64,000 nucleotides of DNA, from contig MU008228.1 of NCBI GenBank assembly GCA_010909165.1, positions 62,001 through 126,000 on the forward strand, read 5' to 3'. The first letter of the stretch is position 1. The number at the start of each line of letters is the position of its first letter. The position numbers and the translations under genes are program-made. A model generated the notes under the pieces. That model saw only the letters and a list, made by a program, of their open reading frames with translations. It searched no databases and had not been told where the DNA came from. This stretch comes from Anthoceros angustus. Its lineage: Eukaryota; Streptophyta; Anthocerotopsida; Anthocerotales; Anthocerotaceae. Shown here in pieces: positions 41,032-52,009 of the stretch.

Positions 41032-42393
41032 CTATCTCCCATGGAGCGCGATGCTCCTCTTTGGTGCGCTCCCTTTGAAGGCTAAGGAAAGCCTGTACAA
41101 GCCGTCTTGGGGTACGGCACTGAATAGGCACAAGTCAGGACTTGTGGTCCTGGAAAAGTAGCATGACCCCCTTGAAACAAGCATCTCAAGATCGCCTTGC
41201 TTCAGCAGCTGAGTCATGGAGATCAAGTTCTTGCCCATTTGCAGGACGAGGAGCACAGGCTCCAAGGTAAGCACCGAACCATCCTTGAGAGGAAATTCGC
41301 AAGTGCCTTGTCCCGCGATTGGCAGGCTAGATCTACTCAATTCATCACCGAGTAACACCCTTTCCTTGAGAGGATGAGTATTCAGCTTGGTGAATAGAGT
41401 ACGGTCGTTGCATACGTGGGCAGTGGCTCCACTGTCCAGATACCACCCCGCATCCTTATGCAACTCGGTGTTGAGGCAAACCATAAGTATCTTTACGGTT
41501 TTTCTCTCCGTTGTGCTGGCGCTCCCTTTAACTGCAACGCTGGCTGCCTGTCTCAAGTCAGCCTTATGCGGCTCTCCAGCCTCTTTCTTGCGGCACTCTC
41601 GTGCCCAATGGCCGGCGGCTCCGCACCAGTGGCAGTTACCAGCTCGGCGAGGAGGGGCAGAGGTTGAGTCACCTTTAGGGGTGAGTTTCGCCTTGCCCTT
41701 CGAATTCCTCCCGGGCTCGAAATGGGTGGAAAGCGCCCTGTCTGCATCGGGCTTGGACCCTCCTGCAGAGCTAAGGCGGCTCGCCCCGCCGACATGAGCA
41801 CCAATAATATCTTCCACTGTGAGGGTGGAGGGTGTACCTGACTTACCATGAGTCGATACCAACATCAGGCTGGTCACGAAGTTGTGGTAAGACGGTGGTA
41901 AGCTCATTAGCAGCTGTGCAGCGGCATCGGTCTCCGACATGGTTGAGCCAAGGGAGGCGAGTTGCCCTCGCAGCTGTCTGAACTTCGAGGTGTGGGCAGA
42001 AATCGCATCGGTCTCCTTCATCCTCAAGGAGTTGAATTCCTGCCGTACACTGTACAAGGTTAGAACATTGTTAACATTGTAGGTGTTAGATAGCTGGTCC
42101 CAGATGGCAGAAGCCTCCTTGAGGAACTCCACGCTGGGCACCAGGCTTGAGTCGAGTCCGCTGATGAGGAGGGCAATTGCAATCCCATTCAAGTAGTCCC
42201 ATCGTTCAATGTCAGCGACTGACGGGGGAGGTGTGGCTGAAGAGTTAGGCTTCGGAAGGGTGCCGTCAACAATCTTCCAAACACCTCGACCTATCAGTAT
42301 GGACTTCATGCGAACTCGCCACACAGGGTAGTGTTGGCCATTGAATCTATCTTTCTCTTTGATCTGGTCGGTGAAGAACGGTACTACTCCCAC
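41032..42393 (-). CDS. gag-protease polyprotein of element B
   Basis: A 453-codon frame. It contains the Copia gag N-terminus (KEKDRFNGQHYPVWRVRMKS), LRMKETDAIS, the zinc knuckle CHWCGAAGHWARECRKK, and the aspartic protease motif WYLDSGATAHVC with intact DSGA. The C-terminal part (LISMTQLLKQGDL) is the segment that normally precedes integrase, but the frame then ends. The true start is likely upstream: the region before it is disrupted by a tandem duplication, whose upstream copy holds the ATG at 42924 (MASSTSSPVG). Confidence 0.85.
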   Translation of the reverse strand: MGVVPFFTDQIKEKDRFNGQHYPVWRVRMKSILIGRGVWKIVDGTLPKPNSSATPPPSVADIERWDYLNGIAIALLISGLDSSLVPSVEFLKEASAIWDQLSNTYNVNNVLTLYSVRQEFNSLRMKETDAISAHTSKFRQLRGQLASLGSTMSETDAAAQLLMSLPPSYHNFVTSLMLVSTHGKSGTPSTLTVEDIIGAHVGGASRLSSAGGSKPDADRALSTHFEPGRNSKGKAKLTPKGDSTSAPPRRAGNCHWCGAAGHWARECRKKEAGEPHKADLRQAASVAVKGSASTTERKTVKILMVCLNTELHKDAGWYLDSGATAHVCNDRTLFTKLNTHPLKERVLLGDELSRSSLPIAGQGTCEFPLKDGSVLTLEPVLLVLQMGKNLISMTQLLKQGDLEMLVSRGSCYFSRTTSPDLCLFSAVPQDGLYRLSLAFKGSAPKRSIALHGR

Positions 42394-43161
42394 AGGGGAG
42401 GCATCTTAGCCATGGGAGCGATGGCGTCGGCGAAAGCGAGTTGAAGTGTTGTATAAGTTGATTCACCACGCCTCGTAAGTTGTGGTCATAAAACTTCAAG
42501 TTGAATCCTCGTCGGGTTGTTGGTGTGGCAGGTGAACAAAGGAATCTCTCCTCCACGAATGCCGACAAAAGATCCTTGAAGAAAACAATATCCCCCTCTT
42601 GCTTGCTTTTAACTCTCCACTTTCTTCTCTTTTTTTTTTCCTGTTCCACCGGGCTTGAGTCGAGTCCGTGATGAGGAGGGCAATTGCAATCCCATTCAAG
42701 TAGTCCCATCTGTCAATATCAGCAACTGATGGGGGAGGTGTGGCTGAGGAGTTAGGCTTCGGAAGGGTGCCGTCAACAATCTTCCAAACACCTCGACCTA
42801 TCAGTATGGACTTCATGCGAACTCGCCACACAGGGTAGTGTTGGCCATTGAATCTATCTTTCTCTTTGATCTGGTCGGTGAAGAACGGTACTACTCCCAC
42901 AGGGGAGGAAGTACTGCTAGCCATGGGAGCAGTAGCGTCGAGCGAAAGCGAGTTGAAGTGTTGTATAAGTTGATTCACCACGTCTCTGTAAGTTGTGGTC
43001 ATAAAACTTCAAGTTGAATCCTCGTCGCGGGTTGTTGGTGTGGCAGGTGAACAAAGGAATCTCTCCTCCACGAGTGCCGACAAAAGATCCTTGAAGAAAA
43101 CAATATCCCCCTCTTGCTTGCTTTTAACTGCTCTCCACTTTCTTCTCTTTTTTTTTTTTCC
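42139..43161 (-). repeat. 510-bp tandem duplication in element B gag
   Basis: 42139-42650 and 42648-43161 are near-identical. The upstream copy (frame 42496-43002) encodes the leader and the first 100 or so gag residues and then runs into the leader of the second copy, so gag is restarted. The junction is at CTGTTCCACCGGGCTTGAG. Confidence 0.8.
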
Positions 43162-43327
43162 TGTTCCACTGGGGCTTGCTTCCTTGCTCCTTTGTCCTTT
43201 TTTTTTTTTTTTGGCTCCGCTATATGCCTTTATATTTCAGGTGAATATATATGTGTAGAGATACATATATATGCTACTTTGAAACTCTTTAAGTAGAAGT
43301 GAAAACCGTGCAATTGCAACCAAGACA

Positions 43328-43402
43328 GGTTAGTCTGGTGGCAAGTCCATTGACCTAGAAGGCGGAGGTTGCAGGTTCAAAACCTGCAAGCCTCAGAGGA
43401 AA
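43328..43402 (+). repeat. tRNA-like, SINE-type head inside element B
   Basis: It contains an A-box-like TTAGTCTGGTGGCAAG and a B-box-like GGTTCAAAACC. The latter sits within a perfect T-arm, TTGCAGG-TTCAAAA-CCTGCAA (43369-43389). The antisense frame reads LAGFEPATSAF, a known by-product of tRNA-derived repeats. No clear acceptor stem is seen, so a working tRNA gene is not supported. Confidence 0.55.
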
Positions 43403-43429
43403 TCTTATTTTGAAAAAGAAACCAGTGGG

Positions 43430-43570
43430 GGGATAAGGGGGGGGAGGCCCGTTCCGCGCGGGAGCGGTCGCGCCGTTCCGCGCGGGAGCGGGCGCGCCCG
43501 TTCCGCCGGGTCGCGCCGTTCCGTGCGGGCGCGCCCCTGCGCGCTGTTCCGCCTGGGCGCGGGGGTTACC
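43430..43570. repeat. GC-rich short tandem repeat in element B
   Basis: About five variants of GTTCCGCGCGGGAGCGGGCG. It lies between the tRNA-like segment and the primer site; long frames here are composition artefacts. Confidence 0.7.
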
Positions 43571-44377
43571 ACGCCGTTTCGGCCGTGGCTCTGCGACGCG
43601 CACCAGCGCCCGGGGGGGATCCTCCCGCGGTGCGCCTCCCACGCACCCTGCCCACCGTGCTCCGGGCACGATTCAGCGCTGCGGTTTCAGAGGTGAGGTC
43701 GCCCCGCCAGGGCGCACCTCCTGCGCCCGCAACCGGAGCGCCACGCGGCGCACGGTGTGCGCAATCAGGCAGGGTACAGCGCCTCCGGCCGCATTGCCTG
43801 CATGCACACACCCCCTAAATGGGGTCTGTGGAGCGCGCCGTTCACCCTGAGGTGAGGGCGCTGCCTCTCTTGGCTCGCGGCTGGGGTGAGGGAGGCAAGG
43901 ATTGCCGCTCCTCCCGCCCGCAATTGCTGGCCAAATCTCGATTTTCGTGTGCCTGCAACAAGCAGACGCGCACCAAGATAGCTTCAATCCGGCGGAGGGA
44001 GGACTTCAATTCTCGTGCAAGTTTGTTGAATTCCAGCCTATTGATGGAATTCACAGCATCATGTTGTCTTGCAGGTGTAATTGGTGGGGGCCGTAGGTCC
44101 AAGCTTGCTTGCAGGTCCAGATCACGGTGCCGGCGGTGGTAGAAATTGTGAAGAAATCTGTCTCCGCACGCCTGAGATGGTGGGCCTGAACGCAACGATG
44201 GAGCCTCACGGCAGCGGGTGCACAAGGCTATTGTAGGCTCGTGGGTCATTCTTCGTCGAGGCAGCCATGTGCCTTGGTTTGCATGCCACGGCAGCTCTCC
44301 ATGTTGAGAGCTTCTACGATGGGGCTGCCGCCACGGCATCTCCCCTAGACTCCTGTAGGATCATAAGCGTGAACCAT

Positions 44378-44389
44378 GCTCTGATACCA
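44378..44389 (-). promoter_or_regulatory. Primer binding site of element B
   Basis: GCTCTGATACCA on the plus strand, that is TGGTATCAGAGC on the element strand, next to the 5' LTR. Confidence 0.95.
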
Positions 44390-44640
44390 TGTTAAAATCC
44401 TAGCAGTAGGATTGTGCATCCCTTGCATCTAGTCTAGTATGATTGAGATGCTACATTCTCGAAGATATTTTGTGGTATTCTCTCTATGTCAAAAATGTAT
44501 ACAAAGTACGTCTTAAATAGTGTTTGTGGGTGTCTCTTCCGAAGAGGCACACCCGTTCGTAATTACTAATTACTCTTAGTTACGATCTACGGTAACTAGT
44601 TGGACGGCGAGGTTACGGACAGATTATCCATTTCGTAACA
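44390..44640 (-). repeat. 5' LTR of element B
   Basis: 251 bp, pair of 40743-40993. Followed on the right by the second ACTTT target-site copy. Confidence 0.95.
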
Positions 44641-44645
44641 ACTTT

Positions 44646-45149
44646 GATGAGTATCGCACCATGATCCGCGCACATTGGTATAGGCAAGCACAAGAACGAA
44701 GACAGTGCCGCAATCAATTGAGAGACAACCATTCTGATAGAAATTTGCAGAGAAATCGGAGAACCCGAAGGGATCCATCAATTTATGATAATCTGCAGAA
44801 TTCTAAATTGAAGGAAAAGTTTCTAAACTTAGATGAAGCGATTTTAGATGAGGAGAATAATGATGATGTTCCAGCTTCTGACGAATCACTGTCGAAATTG
44901 ATTCATTACTATTACGGCAGAATTGACAATCGCATCTCACAGTTGATTGCAAGGCAAGACCTGTTTCTCACAGCTTTACACGATATGGAGAAGAGAATGC
45001 AGCATGGAATGGATCAGTGCAGCAAGGACATCAGCAATGGTGTGTCGGCTACTCAGAATCTGATCCAGTTATTTCTACAGTATGCTGATGTAAAGTTGAT
45101 ACAGAAATTGGGTCAATCAGGGCAGAGCCATGCAGATCATGTTCTTTGA
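44646..45149 (+). CDS. Leader ORF of element A, second part
   Basis: This continues exactly in frame from 40742 once element B and one ACTTT copy are removed (QYF then DEYRTMIRAHW). The product has an Arg-rich part (RRQCRNQLRDN), an acidic part (LDEENNDDVPASDE) and a C-terminal helical region (ISQLIARQDLFLTALHDMEK). Nothing matches gag or pol. An RNA-binding or structural accessory role is possible but unproven. Confidence 0.65.
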   Translation, partial: DEYRTMIRAHWYRQAQERRQCRNQLRDNHSDRNLQRNRRTRRDPSIYDNLQNSKLKEKFLNLDEAILDEENNDDVPASDESLSKLIHYYYGRIDNRISQLIARQDLFLTALHDMEKRMQHGMDQCSKDISNGVSATQNLIQLFLQYADVKLIQKLGQSGQSHADHVL

Positions 45150-45557
45150 ATTTCGCTGCCTGTGGAGGGGACCATTGGAGTGACGCGCAGCAATTTGGCG
45201 TCCACTTCTGTCACACTGGAGCAGTGAATTGTGTGATTGTGTCATCAGATCAGATGCGTTCTATGTACAACTCATCCAGTTTCATCTTTGCTGCCACTTG
45301 ACAGTTGAGCGGTTATTTCCCCTGCCACCAGAATGTCACCAGAACACTTTCATTAGATTTTAGGGCACGTTTCAAAATTTAGGTCAGTTTTTCTTAATTA
45401 GTTTTTTAGGGCCTTTTTCATAATAGTTTTGGATAGTTACTTTAGATATGAACCATCACCTCCTTGTTCGTTGACATTTTCCCGTAGCTGTCTGTAAACA
45501 CTCTTCCTTGTAGCAGTCTTACAGCCCCTTTGCGCACTTGATATCCTGCATTTCACC

Positions 45558-47348
45558 ATGTCAACTCCCTCATTTACGTCTGACATAAAGGATAAAGACC
45601 GCTTTAATGGAACGAGATTTGACATCTGGAAGGTTCGCATGAAAACTACCTTGGTAGCTGGTGGCATCTGGAATGTTGTTGATGGTTCCTACAAGGATCC
45701 TGGTGTACCTGGTGCAACAGGAGTTCCTACAACTGTCACTCAAGCTGACAAGGACAAATGGGATGGCTTCAATAGCATTGCTATTGCTCTCTTGGTCAAC
45801 GGCTTGGATGCTGACCTCATTCCTGAAACTGAATACTTGGTTAATGCCAAGGATATATGGGACCAATTGTCAAACACTTACAAGGTTCAGAATATGATGA
45901 CTCTTTGCGCAGTTTGCCTTGAACTCTGCAGCCTGCGGATGAGAGACGGTGAATCTGTGTCACATCATATTAGCCAGTTTCGACGTTTGCGATCCCAACT
46001 CAACGCACTTGGGAGTCCTATGACTGAGGCTGACGTAGTGGCACAGTTTCTGGTCAGCCTCCCCACAAGCTATCAAACTTTTGTTACCACTCAAAATATG
46101 CCTATTGCTCTTCCTGGACAGTCCCTACCAGCTGGTTCTCCAACCCCTTCGCTGGAGGCTGTGGTGGGAGCACTATACCAAGAAGAACAAACACGATTTA
46201 TGAGAGGGCAGCAAAAGCAACATAAAACTGACAAAGTTTTCTCAGCAACTCGAGGCCGAGGTAGAGGAAGGGGAAGACATCCGAATCAACGTGCTGGCTT
46301 TGGTTCGTACATACCTAGCAACACTGGTTCATCTTCCTCTGCTACGAAACGACAAGGTACATGCAATTGGTGTGGTACTCCAGGGCATTGGGCACGGGAA
46401 TGCCGGAAAAAGAAAGCCGGCGAGCCCCAACGGGCTTCTTCTCGACCCTCTGCACATACAGTCACACAACAATGTAGTCAGGACAGACAGTCCTCAACAA
46501 CATCCACAAATTCAGGCAAGCCAGTAGTAAAGATCCTTACTGTTTGTCTTAACACTTTAACGAGTGAGGTGGATTGTTGGTTTTTGGACTCAGGGGCAAC
46601 AGCCCATATCTGTCGGGATGAATCTCTCTGTACCAGTTTAACCCTATCAGCCGTTGCTGAAAAAGTATACTTGGGTGATGAGAGTGTAGGGAGTAGTCTT
46701 CAGATCCTTGGTAGAGGAGTCTGTAATTTTCCCTTACACGATGATAGCGTGTTAGTCCTCCCAGACGTCTTGTATGTACCTAAGATGGCTAAGAATTTAA
46801 TGTCACTTAGCAGATTGATGAAAATGAAGGATTTAGTCCTTACCGTCTCAGAAGCCACTTGTTGTTTCTCTAGACGTAGTGCCCCAGCCATATGTATCTT
46901 CAAAGCTTTTGTAGATTCAGAATTGTACCGTCTTGACATTTCCTGCCTCCGACGACAGCAAGCATGTTCCACCACAGTTGGCAGCTTAACAGCTATCCAG
47001 CAGGCCAAGCTGTGGCATGCACGCCTGGGCCATGCTAACAGAACTAAATTGATTGATGCCTCTAAGCAGGACTGCTATCGTGAGCCTCTCCCACGTTGTT
47101 TCAAGGAGCTGCCTATTTGTGAAGTTTGCACCCTTGCAAAGCAACGAGAGACTCCTTTTCCAAGAGCACCTGCACACAAGTCAACATCAGTCCTCGACCT
47201 CGTGCACACAGACATATCAGGCAGGCTACAGATTCCGTCACTTGGAGGTGCAGCCTACTTTCTTACTTTAACTGATGACTATAGCCGGTATACGTGGACA
47301 TACCCGATGCACCATAAGAATGATACATTCCCCATCTTCAAGGATTGA
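45558..47348 (+). CDS. gag-protease-integrase start of element A
   Basis: A 596-codon open frame. It starts MSTPSFTSDIKDKDRFNG (gag) and has LRMRDGESVS, an RGRGRGRGR basic run, zinc knuckle CNWCGTPGHWARECRKK, protease WFLDSGATAHIC (intact DSGA), and the GAG-pre-integrase WHARLGHANRTKL with its zinc-finger residues CEVCTLAKQ. The integrase core begins with LVHTDISGR and DDYSRYTW. The frame ends at TGA only because element C is inserted at GATTG; it resumes in frame at 55530. Confidence 0.9.
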   Translation: MSTPSFTSDIKDKDRFNGTRFDIWKVRMKTTLVAGGIWNVVDGSYKDPGVPGATGVPTTVTQADKDKWDGFNSIAIALLVNGLDADLIPETEYLVNAKDIWDQLSNTYKVQNMMTLCAVCLELCSLRMRDGESVSHHISQFRRLRSQLNALGSPMTEADVVAQFLVSLPTSYQTFVTTQNMPIALPGQSLPAGSPTPSLEAVVGALYQEEQTRFMRGQQKQHKTDKVFSATRGRGRGRGRHPNQRAGFGSYIPSNTGSSSSATKRQGTCNWCGTPGHWARECRKKKAGEPQRASSRPSAHTVTQQCSQDRQSSTTSTNSGKPVVKILTVCLNTLTSEVDCWFLDSGATAHICRDESLCTSLTLSAVAEKVYLGDESVGSSLQILGRGVCNFPLHDDSVLVLPDVLYVPKMAKNLMSLSRLMKMKDLVLTVSEATCCFSRRSAPAICIFKAFVDSELYRLDISCLRRQQACSTTVGSLTAIQQAKLWHARLGHANRTKLIDASKQDCYREPLPRCFKELPICEVCTLAKQRETPFPRAPAHKSTSVLDLVHTDISGRLQIPSLGGAAYFLTLTDDYSRYTWTYPMHHKNDTFPIFKD

Positions 47349-47539
47349 GTTAGAAGTACAGACCGCGTTGGTTGTGGTTACCTTAGCTAAACCCAGCATG
47401 GTCATACCCTTTGGTATCTAGTACCGAAGAGGTACAACTCTTCAGACACAGGCTATAAAAGCCCACCTCTTGTAATCAATTGTATCAATTAGTAAAAGCA
47501 CTATCTTTGATCAAACGCTTCCGCAAAGCACCTCAAACT
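47348..47539 (+). repeat. 5' LTR of element C
   Basis: Starts AGTTAGAAGT and ends CACCTCAAACT; contains CTATAAAAGCCCACC, a probable TATA box. Followed by primer site TGGTATCAGAGC (47540-47551). Its partner at 55341-55524 lacks eight or so bases in scattered small gaps. Confidence 0.9.
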
Positions 47540-47551
47540 TGGTATCAGAGC

Positions 47552-49430
47552 ATAGTTTGATTACTAAGTCCACCATGCATTATGATGTGAATCTAGATGT
47601 TCTTCTAACATGCAACGTCTTTCCAATGTTTTTGGTATTTGTAATTTGAAGCTATTTTATACTTATTCATAGTTTCACTTATATTCAACCAAACATGTTT
47701 TTTCTAATAAAATATTTTGGCTTCTTTTATGATTAACCTTTATATTCATTAAAGTTTCATGGCTCATTGCCACACAACCATTCTTCCTTGCACAAGACTT
47801 TGTTCCTTTCTCATTTCACTTAAAGTTACAACATGGCAAGAACGCATTCAAAGAATAAATCTAGTGCTAGAAGACTTAGAGATCACAACAGAGGTGGTTA
47901 TCACCACTCCTCTTGTTTATCAACACGAGCCTCTATCTCTAGAAATCTTCTGCAATTAGGAACAACAATTGAATTCTCTCTTTTCTTGAGACAATGGAAG
48001 GAAGAACTTTCATTCTCTACTTGTCCAAACTTTGATGTCAAATCTTCCTAAAGGATGTTGGTCAAGAAGCTCAGATTCAAGTCTACAACGGTATTGTGGA
48101 GATGTATCCTCAACACCATTATCTTCTTTTAACATAACCTCACCTCGATATACTCACACACCATTCTCTCTTCAAAATCGTCATCTACAAATTCACCTCA
48201 TGATCAACTACTATTAACTTAAGAAGAAAGTGGTATTTTGATGGACGATCAAGATCGAAAGCCCCTCACGATCGACATTCACATGTTTTCTAAACAACAA
48301 TGGTGGCCTTTTTCAACATCACACCAAGCATCGATCAAGATTTGAGACCTCACATCAGGCCCCTTGTGGACTCAATACACTCCTAGCCATGCAACAATTC
48401 CTATCAAGCCGCAGTGATTCTACCGCAACTTTTCGAATTTAGGACTTCATGAGATCTATCATGGAGGTTTAGGTGGCTCGCCAATCAAAGACGCCCATCT
48501 ACAAGCCTCTACAAGCGCCGAGCTCCCAATGCCGGGTTACCCTCATTCTCCATCGACCAGAGATTTGAACGGATGTCACACAAAGCTTTCGCCCGAGACT
48601 CAACAATTATGCTGCGCCCACCATCCAAAAGCATTGTTGATTTCGGAGTGCGTCAGGCGATTCGGCCCATTCTGCACGCCTCGCTTCGATCAATCATTGG
48701 ATACCGCGCCAAATGCCTCCTTGTTTCTCTACCAGGCGCTGCTGCGCCCGTCGCCCGGCGCGCTTGATGGCGGTCTGCGGGCGATCGAGGGAGTCGATCC
48801 GCACCGCCTCAGTGCGCGCCCGAGGCGGAGATGCAACCCGCGCCCCCGCGCTCATCGCGACCCGGTGCCCTAAAATTGACAAAGTTTTTTCGCGTTCACC
48901 GCATTGAAACGCCGCTTTTTGGGTATGAAACGCCCCCGTTTCTTACTCGTTTCTATCCTTTGACATCCTTCGAGACTCTCCCTCCCTGACGTGACTTTGG
49001 TAGCTCGCCACCTCTTTTTAAAGCGCCACGGTTGGTTCTTCATCTTTGAATCAAACAAGAGCCCTTGTCGCGCGCCTTCCATCGGCGACATTGCTTCGGC
49101 TATTTTTATGAGCAAGCTGGTGCTACTGCTCAAGAGCTATTCCATTTGGAGTGTCATCACCTTTGGGATCATCTTCATCAGCTCTCTGAGTCGGTGCAGT
49201 CAGCTGCCCAAGCAGTTCGGCAACTTGCTACGGTCTATGCTCCTAGTGACCGCGGCATCGTTCACTGGGCTGTTTGACTTTTCATAATCATCCTTGGCCT
49301 TCGGGATCTTTAGCAACGTAACATTTAATTTGCTCATAGTCAAGCGTTGCTATATATATCTGAAGACTTCTTAGCTTCTTGTCATAACTTGGAGTTGGCG
49401 TTCTATATATATATCTATCACTTCTATCAC
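47552..49430 (+). other. Leader region of element C
   Basis: Mostly AT-rich sequence without a gag-like frame, except for a GC-rich island at about 48,690-48,870. No gene recognised. Confidence 0.5.
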
Positions 49431-51650
49431 GATGGCCACCTCTCCAAATGTGCCACCCATTCCCATCATCAATTATATGAATGTGACATCGATTTTAAGG
49501 AGAAGGACCGTTTGACGGCACTAAGTTGAAATATGGTCCAAGCGTATGCGTTCATCTTAAATACCGAGATCTAATTGGCATAGTTGATGGGCACCTCAAG
49601 CCCATCGGCCCTCGCTCGACTCTTGGATCAAACAAGACAGCTTGCACTTCACATTCTTATTTCGGGCCTTGGCGAAGTCACACTACATCATCTTGATGGG
49701 GCTACTCTGCTGCGAGGCATGGCGGCTAGTAGATATTTTCAATCTACCAATGTTATGACATTGCATGAATCTAATTTTATTCTTACGCATGCATAATAAT
49801 GAGAGCATTGGTACTTATGTTGGGAAGTTTCGATATCTTGGCCCAGTCGCTTAGGCACTCCTTATCGAATTTGAAGCTTGTGTCCAACTCGGCCTCCCTT
49901 CCCGCCACTTTTCAAGCATTTGTGTCCTCTCGAATGGCACTCGAGAGGCTCATCAGCGGTAAAGGCGACACCCAACATTTCCATCTCCGAAATTGCGGCG
50001 CTCTCCTTCAAGAGGAGGCTTCCAGATTCAACGCCGGCACTTCGAAGCATGGTGGTGAACGAGTTATGTTCGTTAGCAAAGGCCGTCGCCACGCGTGACG
50101 CCGTCGTCCTCCTCCACCTGAGAGACGGCCCTTCACTGCGCCTTCTCCGGCTCCTTCTCGCGGTCCTTCCTTCTCCAAGCCTGGTGGTTCCGAAGCCTGC
50201 ATTTGCAACTGGTGCCGATGCCACTGGAGCCCGACCGCTGCAAGAAGAAAGCTGGTGAGCCTCGACGTCCTTCCAAGTCTGCCAATATGGCCTCGACCTC
50301 CAAGCAGGAGCAGGCCGACATTGCCCTCACAGTCTGCTTGGTAGCTTTCGAATACAAGACCTCTTGGCTATTGGACTCACCGCCCGCATATTTGCCGCCA
50401 TCACCATATGTTTTCGATTATCTCCTGCAAGATCAACGTTTTGTTCTTCTCGGCGATGACTCGACCTTACTATTGCGGCACTGCAGCGCTTTTACTCTTG
50501 AAGATGGTTCTCCTTCTTTTAAGTGATGTGCTACATGTTCCGCAAATGGCGAAGAATCTTATCTCCGTCCGACACTTGGTGAAGGACGGTACTTTCGAGC
50601 TAGAGTTGGCGGTGATTGCCTCCTCACAAGATCTGCTCTCGGTCGTGGTTGCTAGAGGTCGTCCGCGGCATGACCTCTATGTCTTCTCCGCCACTGCAGA
50701 TCATGCCTTCCTCGACCCGGCTCCGCCATGGCCCGCTGCGGTCGGCGGAGTTCTCGCAAAGGTGACTCCCTATTATGGCATTCTCGGCTTGGACATATTA
50801 ATCATGATAAGCTTTTAGAGATGTCTAGGCATGATTTATTTAGGGATAAGCTACCACACTTTTCACAGACTCCACCGTTATGTGAACCTTGTATATATGC
50901 TAAACAACGTAGCTTCCCCTATCCTACTCTACACCGTCAGACTACTCATTATGAGTTGGTCCATGTTGATCTTTGTGGTCCACTCCCGTCCCTTCACTTG
51001 GCGCGCCGCACTTTATGACTATTGTTGATGACTATAGTCGCTATACCTTTGCTATTCCGCTCAAGTTGAAGAGTGATTCCTTGGCTCCTTTACTCCTTTT
51101 GTCACTATGAGCCGCAAACCGGTTGCAAGCTTGGTGCATTAGATCGACAATGCGGAGAATTAAATAACCGCAATTTAAGGACTTACATCTTGAGAGGGAT
51201 TATCCGTCGGTTCGGTTCCTATACTTCTCAGAATGGGGTTCTTGAAAAGGCCAGCGGCGATCGCTCGCCATGGCCGCGCCATGCTAGCCGCTCGGCTCCC
51301 CAAACCCTTCGGGCGGCGGTTAATCTGCGGCGTATCTCCGCACGGGGTTCTTTCCAAGTCGGCCCCGCCGACACCCTTTGAGTCCATGGATATAAGCCTC
51401 TTATTACTCATCTTGGATTTTGGTGCCCGCCTATGCTAATATTCCTTCTCGCGACAAGCCGCCGTGCTCGCAAGTCGGTATTTTTGGCGAGGACCGTAAG
51501 GCTTATAAACGGTTGACTTGGATACCCATGCTATTGTATATGCTCGCCTGTCACTTTTGATGAGGCTCGGTTAGCATCTGCTCGAGTCCATGGATTACGC
51601 CGGCTCCTTGACGACACGCTTCTTCCGACCAGGTGACCTTATGCAGTTTT
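49431..51650 (+). pseudogene. Degenerate gag to integrase of element C
   Basis: Scattered Copia fragments in changing frames: DFKEKDRF near 49,490 (gag), CNWCRCH near 50,208 (damaged zinc knuckle), LHVPQMAKNLISVRHLVKDG near 50,530, and the GAG-pre-integrase frame 50728-51018 (WHSRLGHINHDKL, CEPCIYAKQ, HVDLCGPL). After that come traces of the integrase core (DDYSRYTF) at 51,030-51,060. The active-site order can no longer be followed beyond 51,100. Confidence 0.8.
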
Positions 51651-52009
51651 GACTCGGCCTCTTTCCGGACTCGGTCCCCGCACTTTGCTCCATCCGGCCT
51701 CTTCACCTCAAGCACCTATACCTATTATTCCCGCCGGGGAAGATGAAACAGCCATTGTTGATCCTTATGAAAGCAGAGACTTTGGTGCTCTTAATTCACA
51801 AGACCCGAGATGCCTCGCTCCACCTTCTCCGTAACACTTGATCCGGCCCAAGCGGGTATCCTTCACATCACAACCGAGACACCTGGAATGAGATCCCTTT
51901 GATTTAGAGTTCAATCAAGTGGCTACACCACCGCGCAGTCATTTCAACGCCTTGATGTTGCCCTTGAGAGGAGATCCTCTCACTCTTCAAGAGGCATATT
52001 CGCGACGAT

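Larger units (their letters stand above)
40743..44640 (-). mobile_element. Non-autonomous Copia element B (gag-protease only)
   Basis: 3898 bp with 251-bp LTRs (40743-40993 and 44390-44640), target duplication ACTTT (40738-40742, 44641-44645), primer site and polypurine tract. It encodes gag and protease only; the gag-protease frame ends close to the 3' LTR, with no integrase, reverse transcriptase or RNase H. This matches the TR-GAG kind of non-autonomous LTR element. Inside are a 510-bp tandem duplication, a tRNA-like segment and a GC-rich repeat. Confidence 0.95.

Noticed and set aside
43328-43402. Working tRNA gene
   Set aside because: T-arm and A-box-like motif are present, but I cannot form a 7-bp acceptor stem or a standard anticodon arm. 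A SINE-type relic is more likely.
43355-43669. Minus-strand ORF ending LAGFEPATSAF as a protein
   Set aside because: That word is a known by-product of translating tRNA-derived repeats antisense, and the rest is composition-driven.
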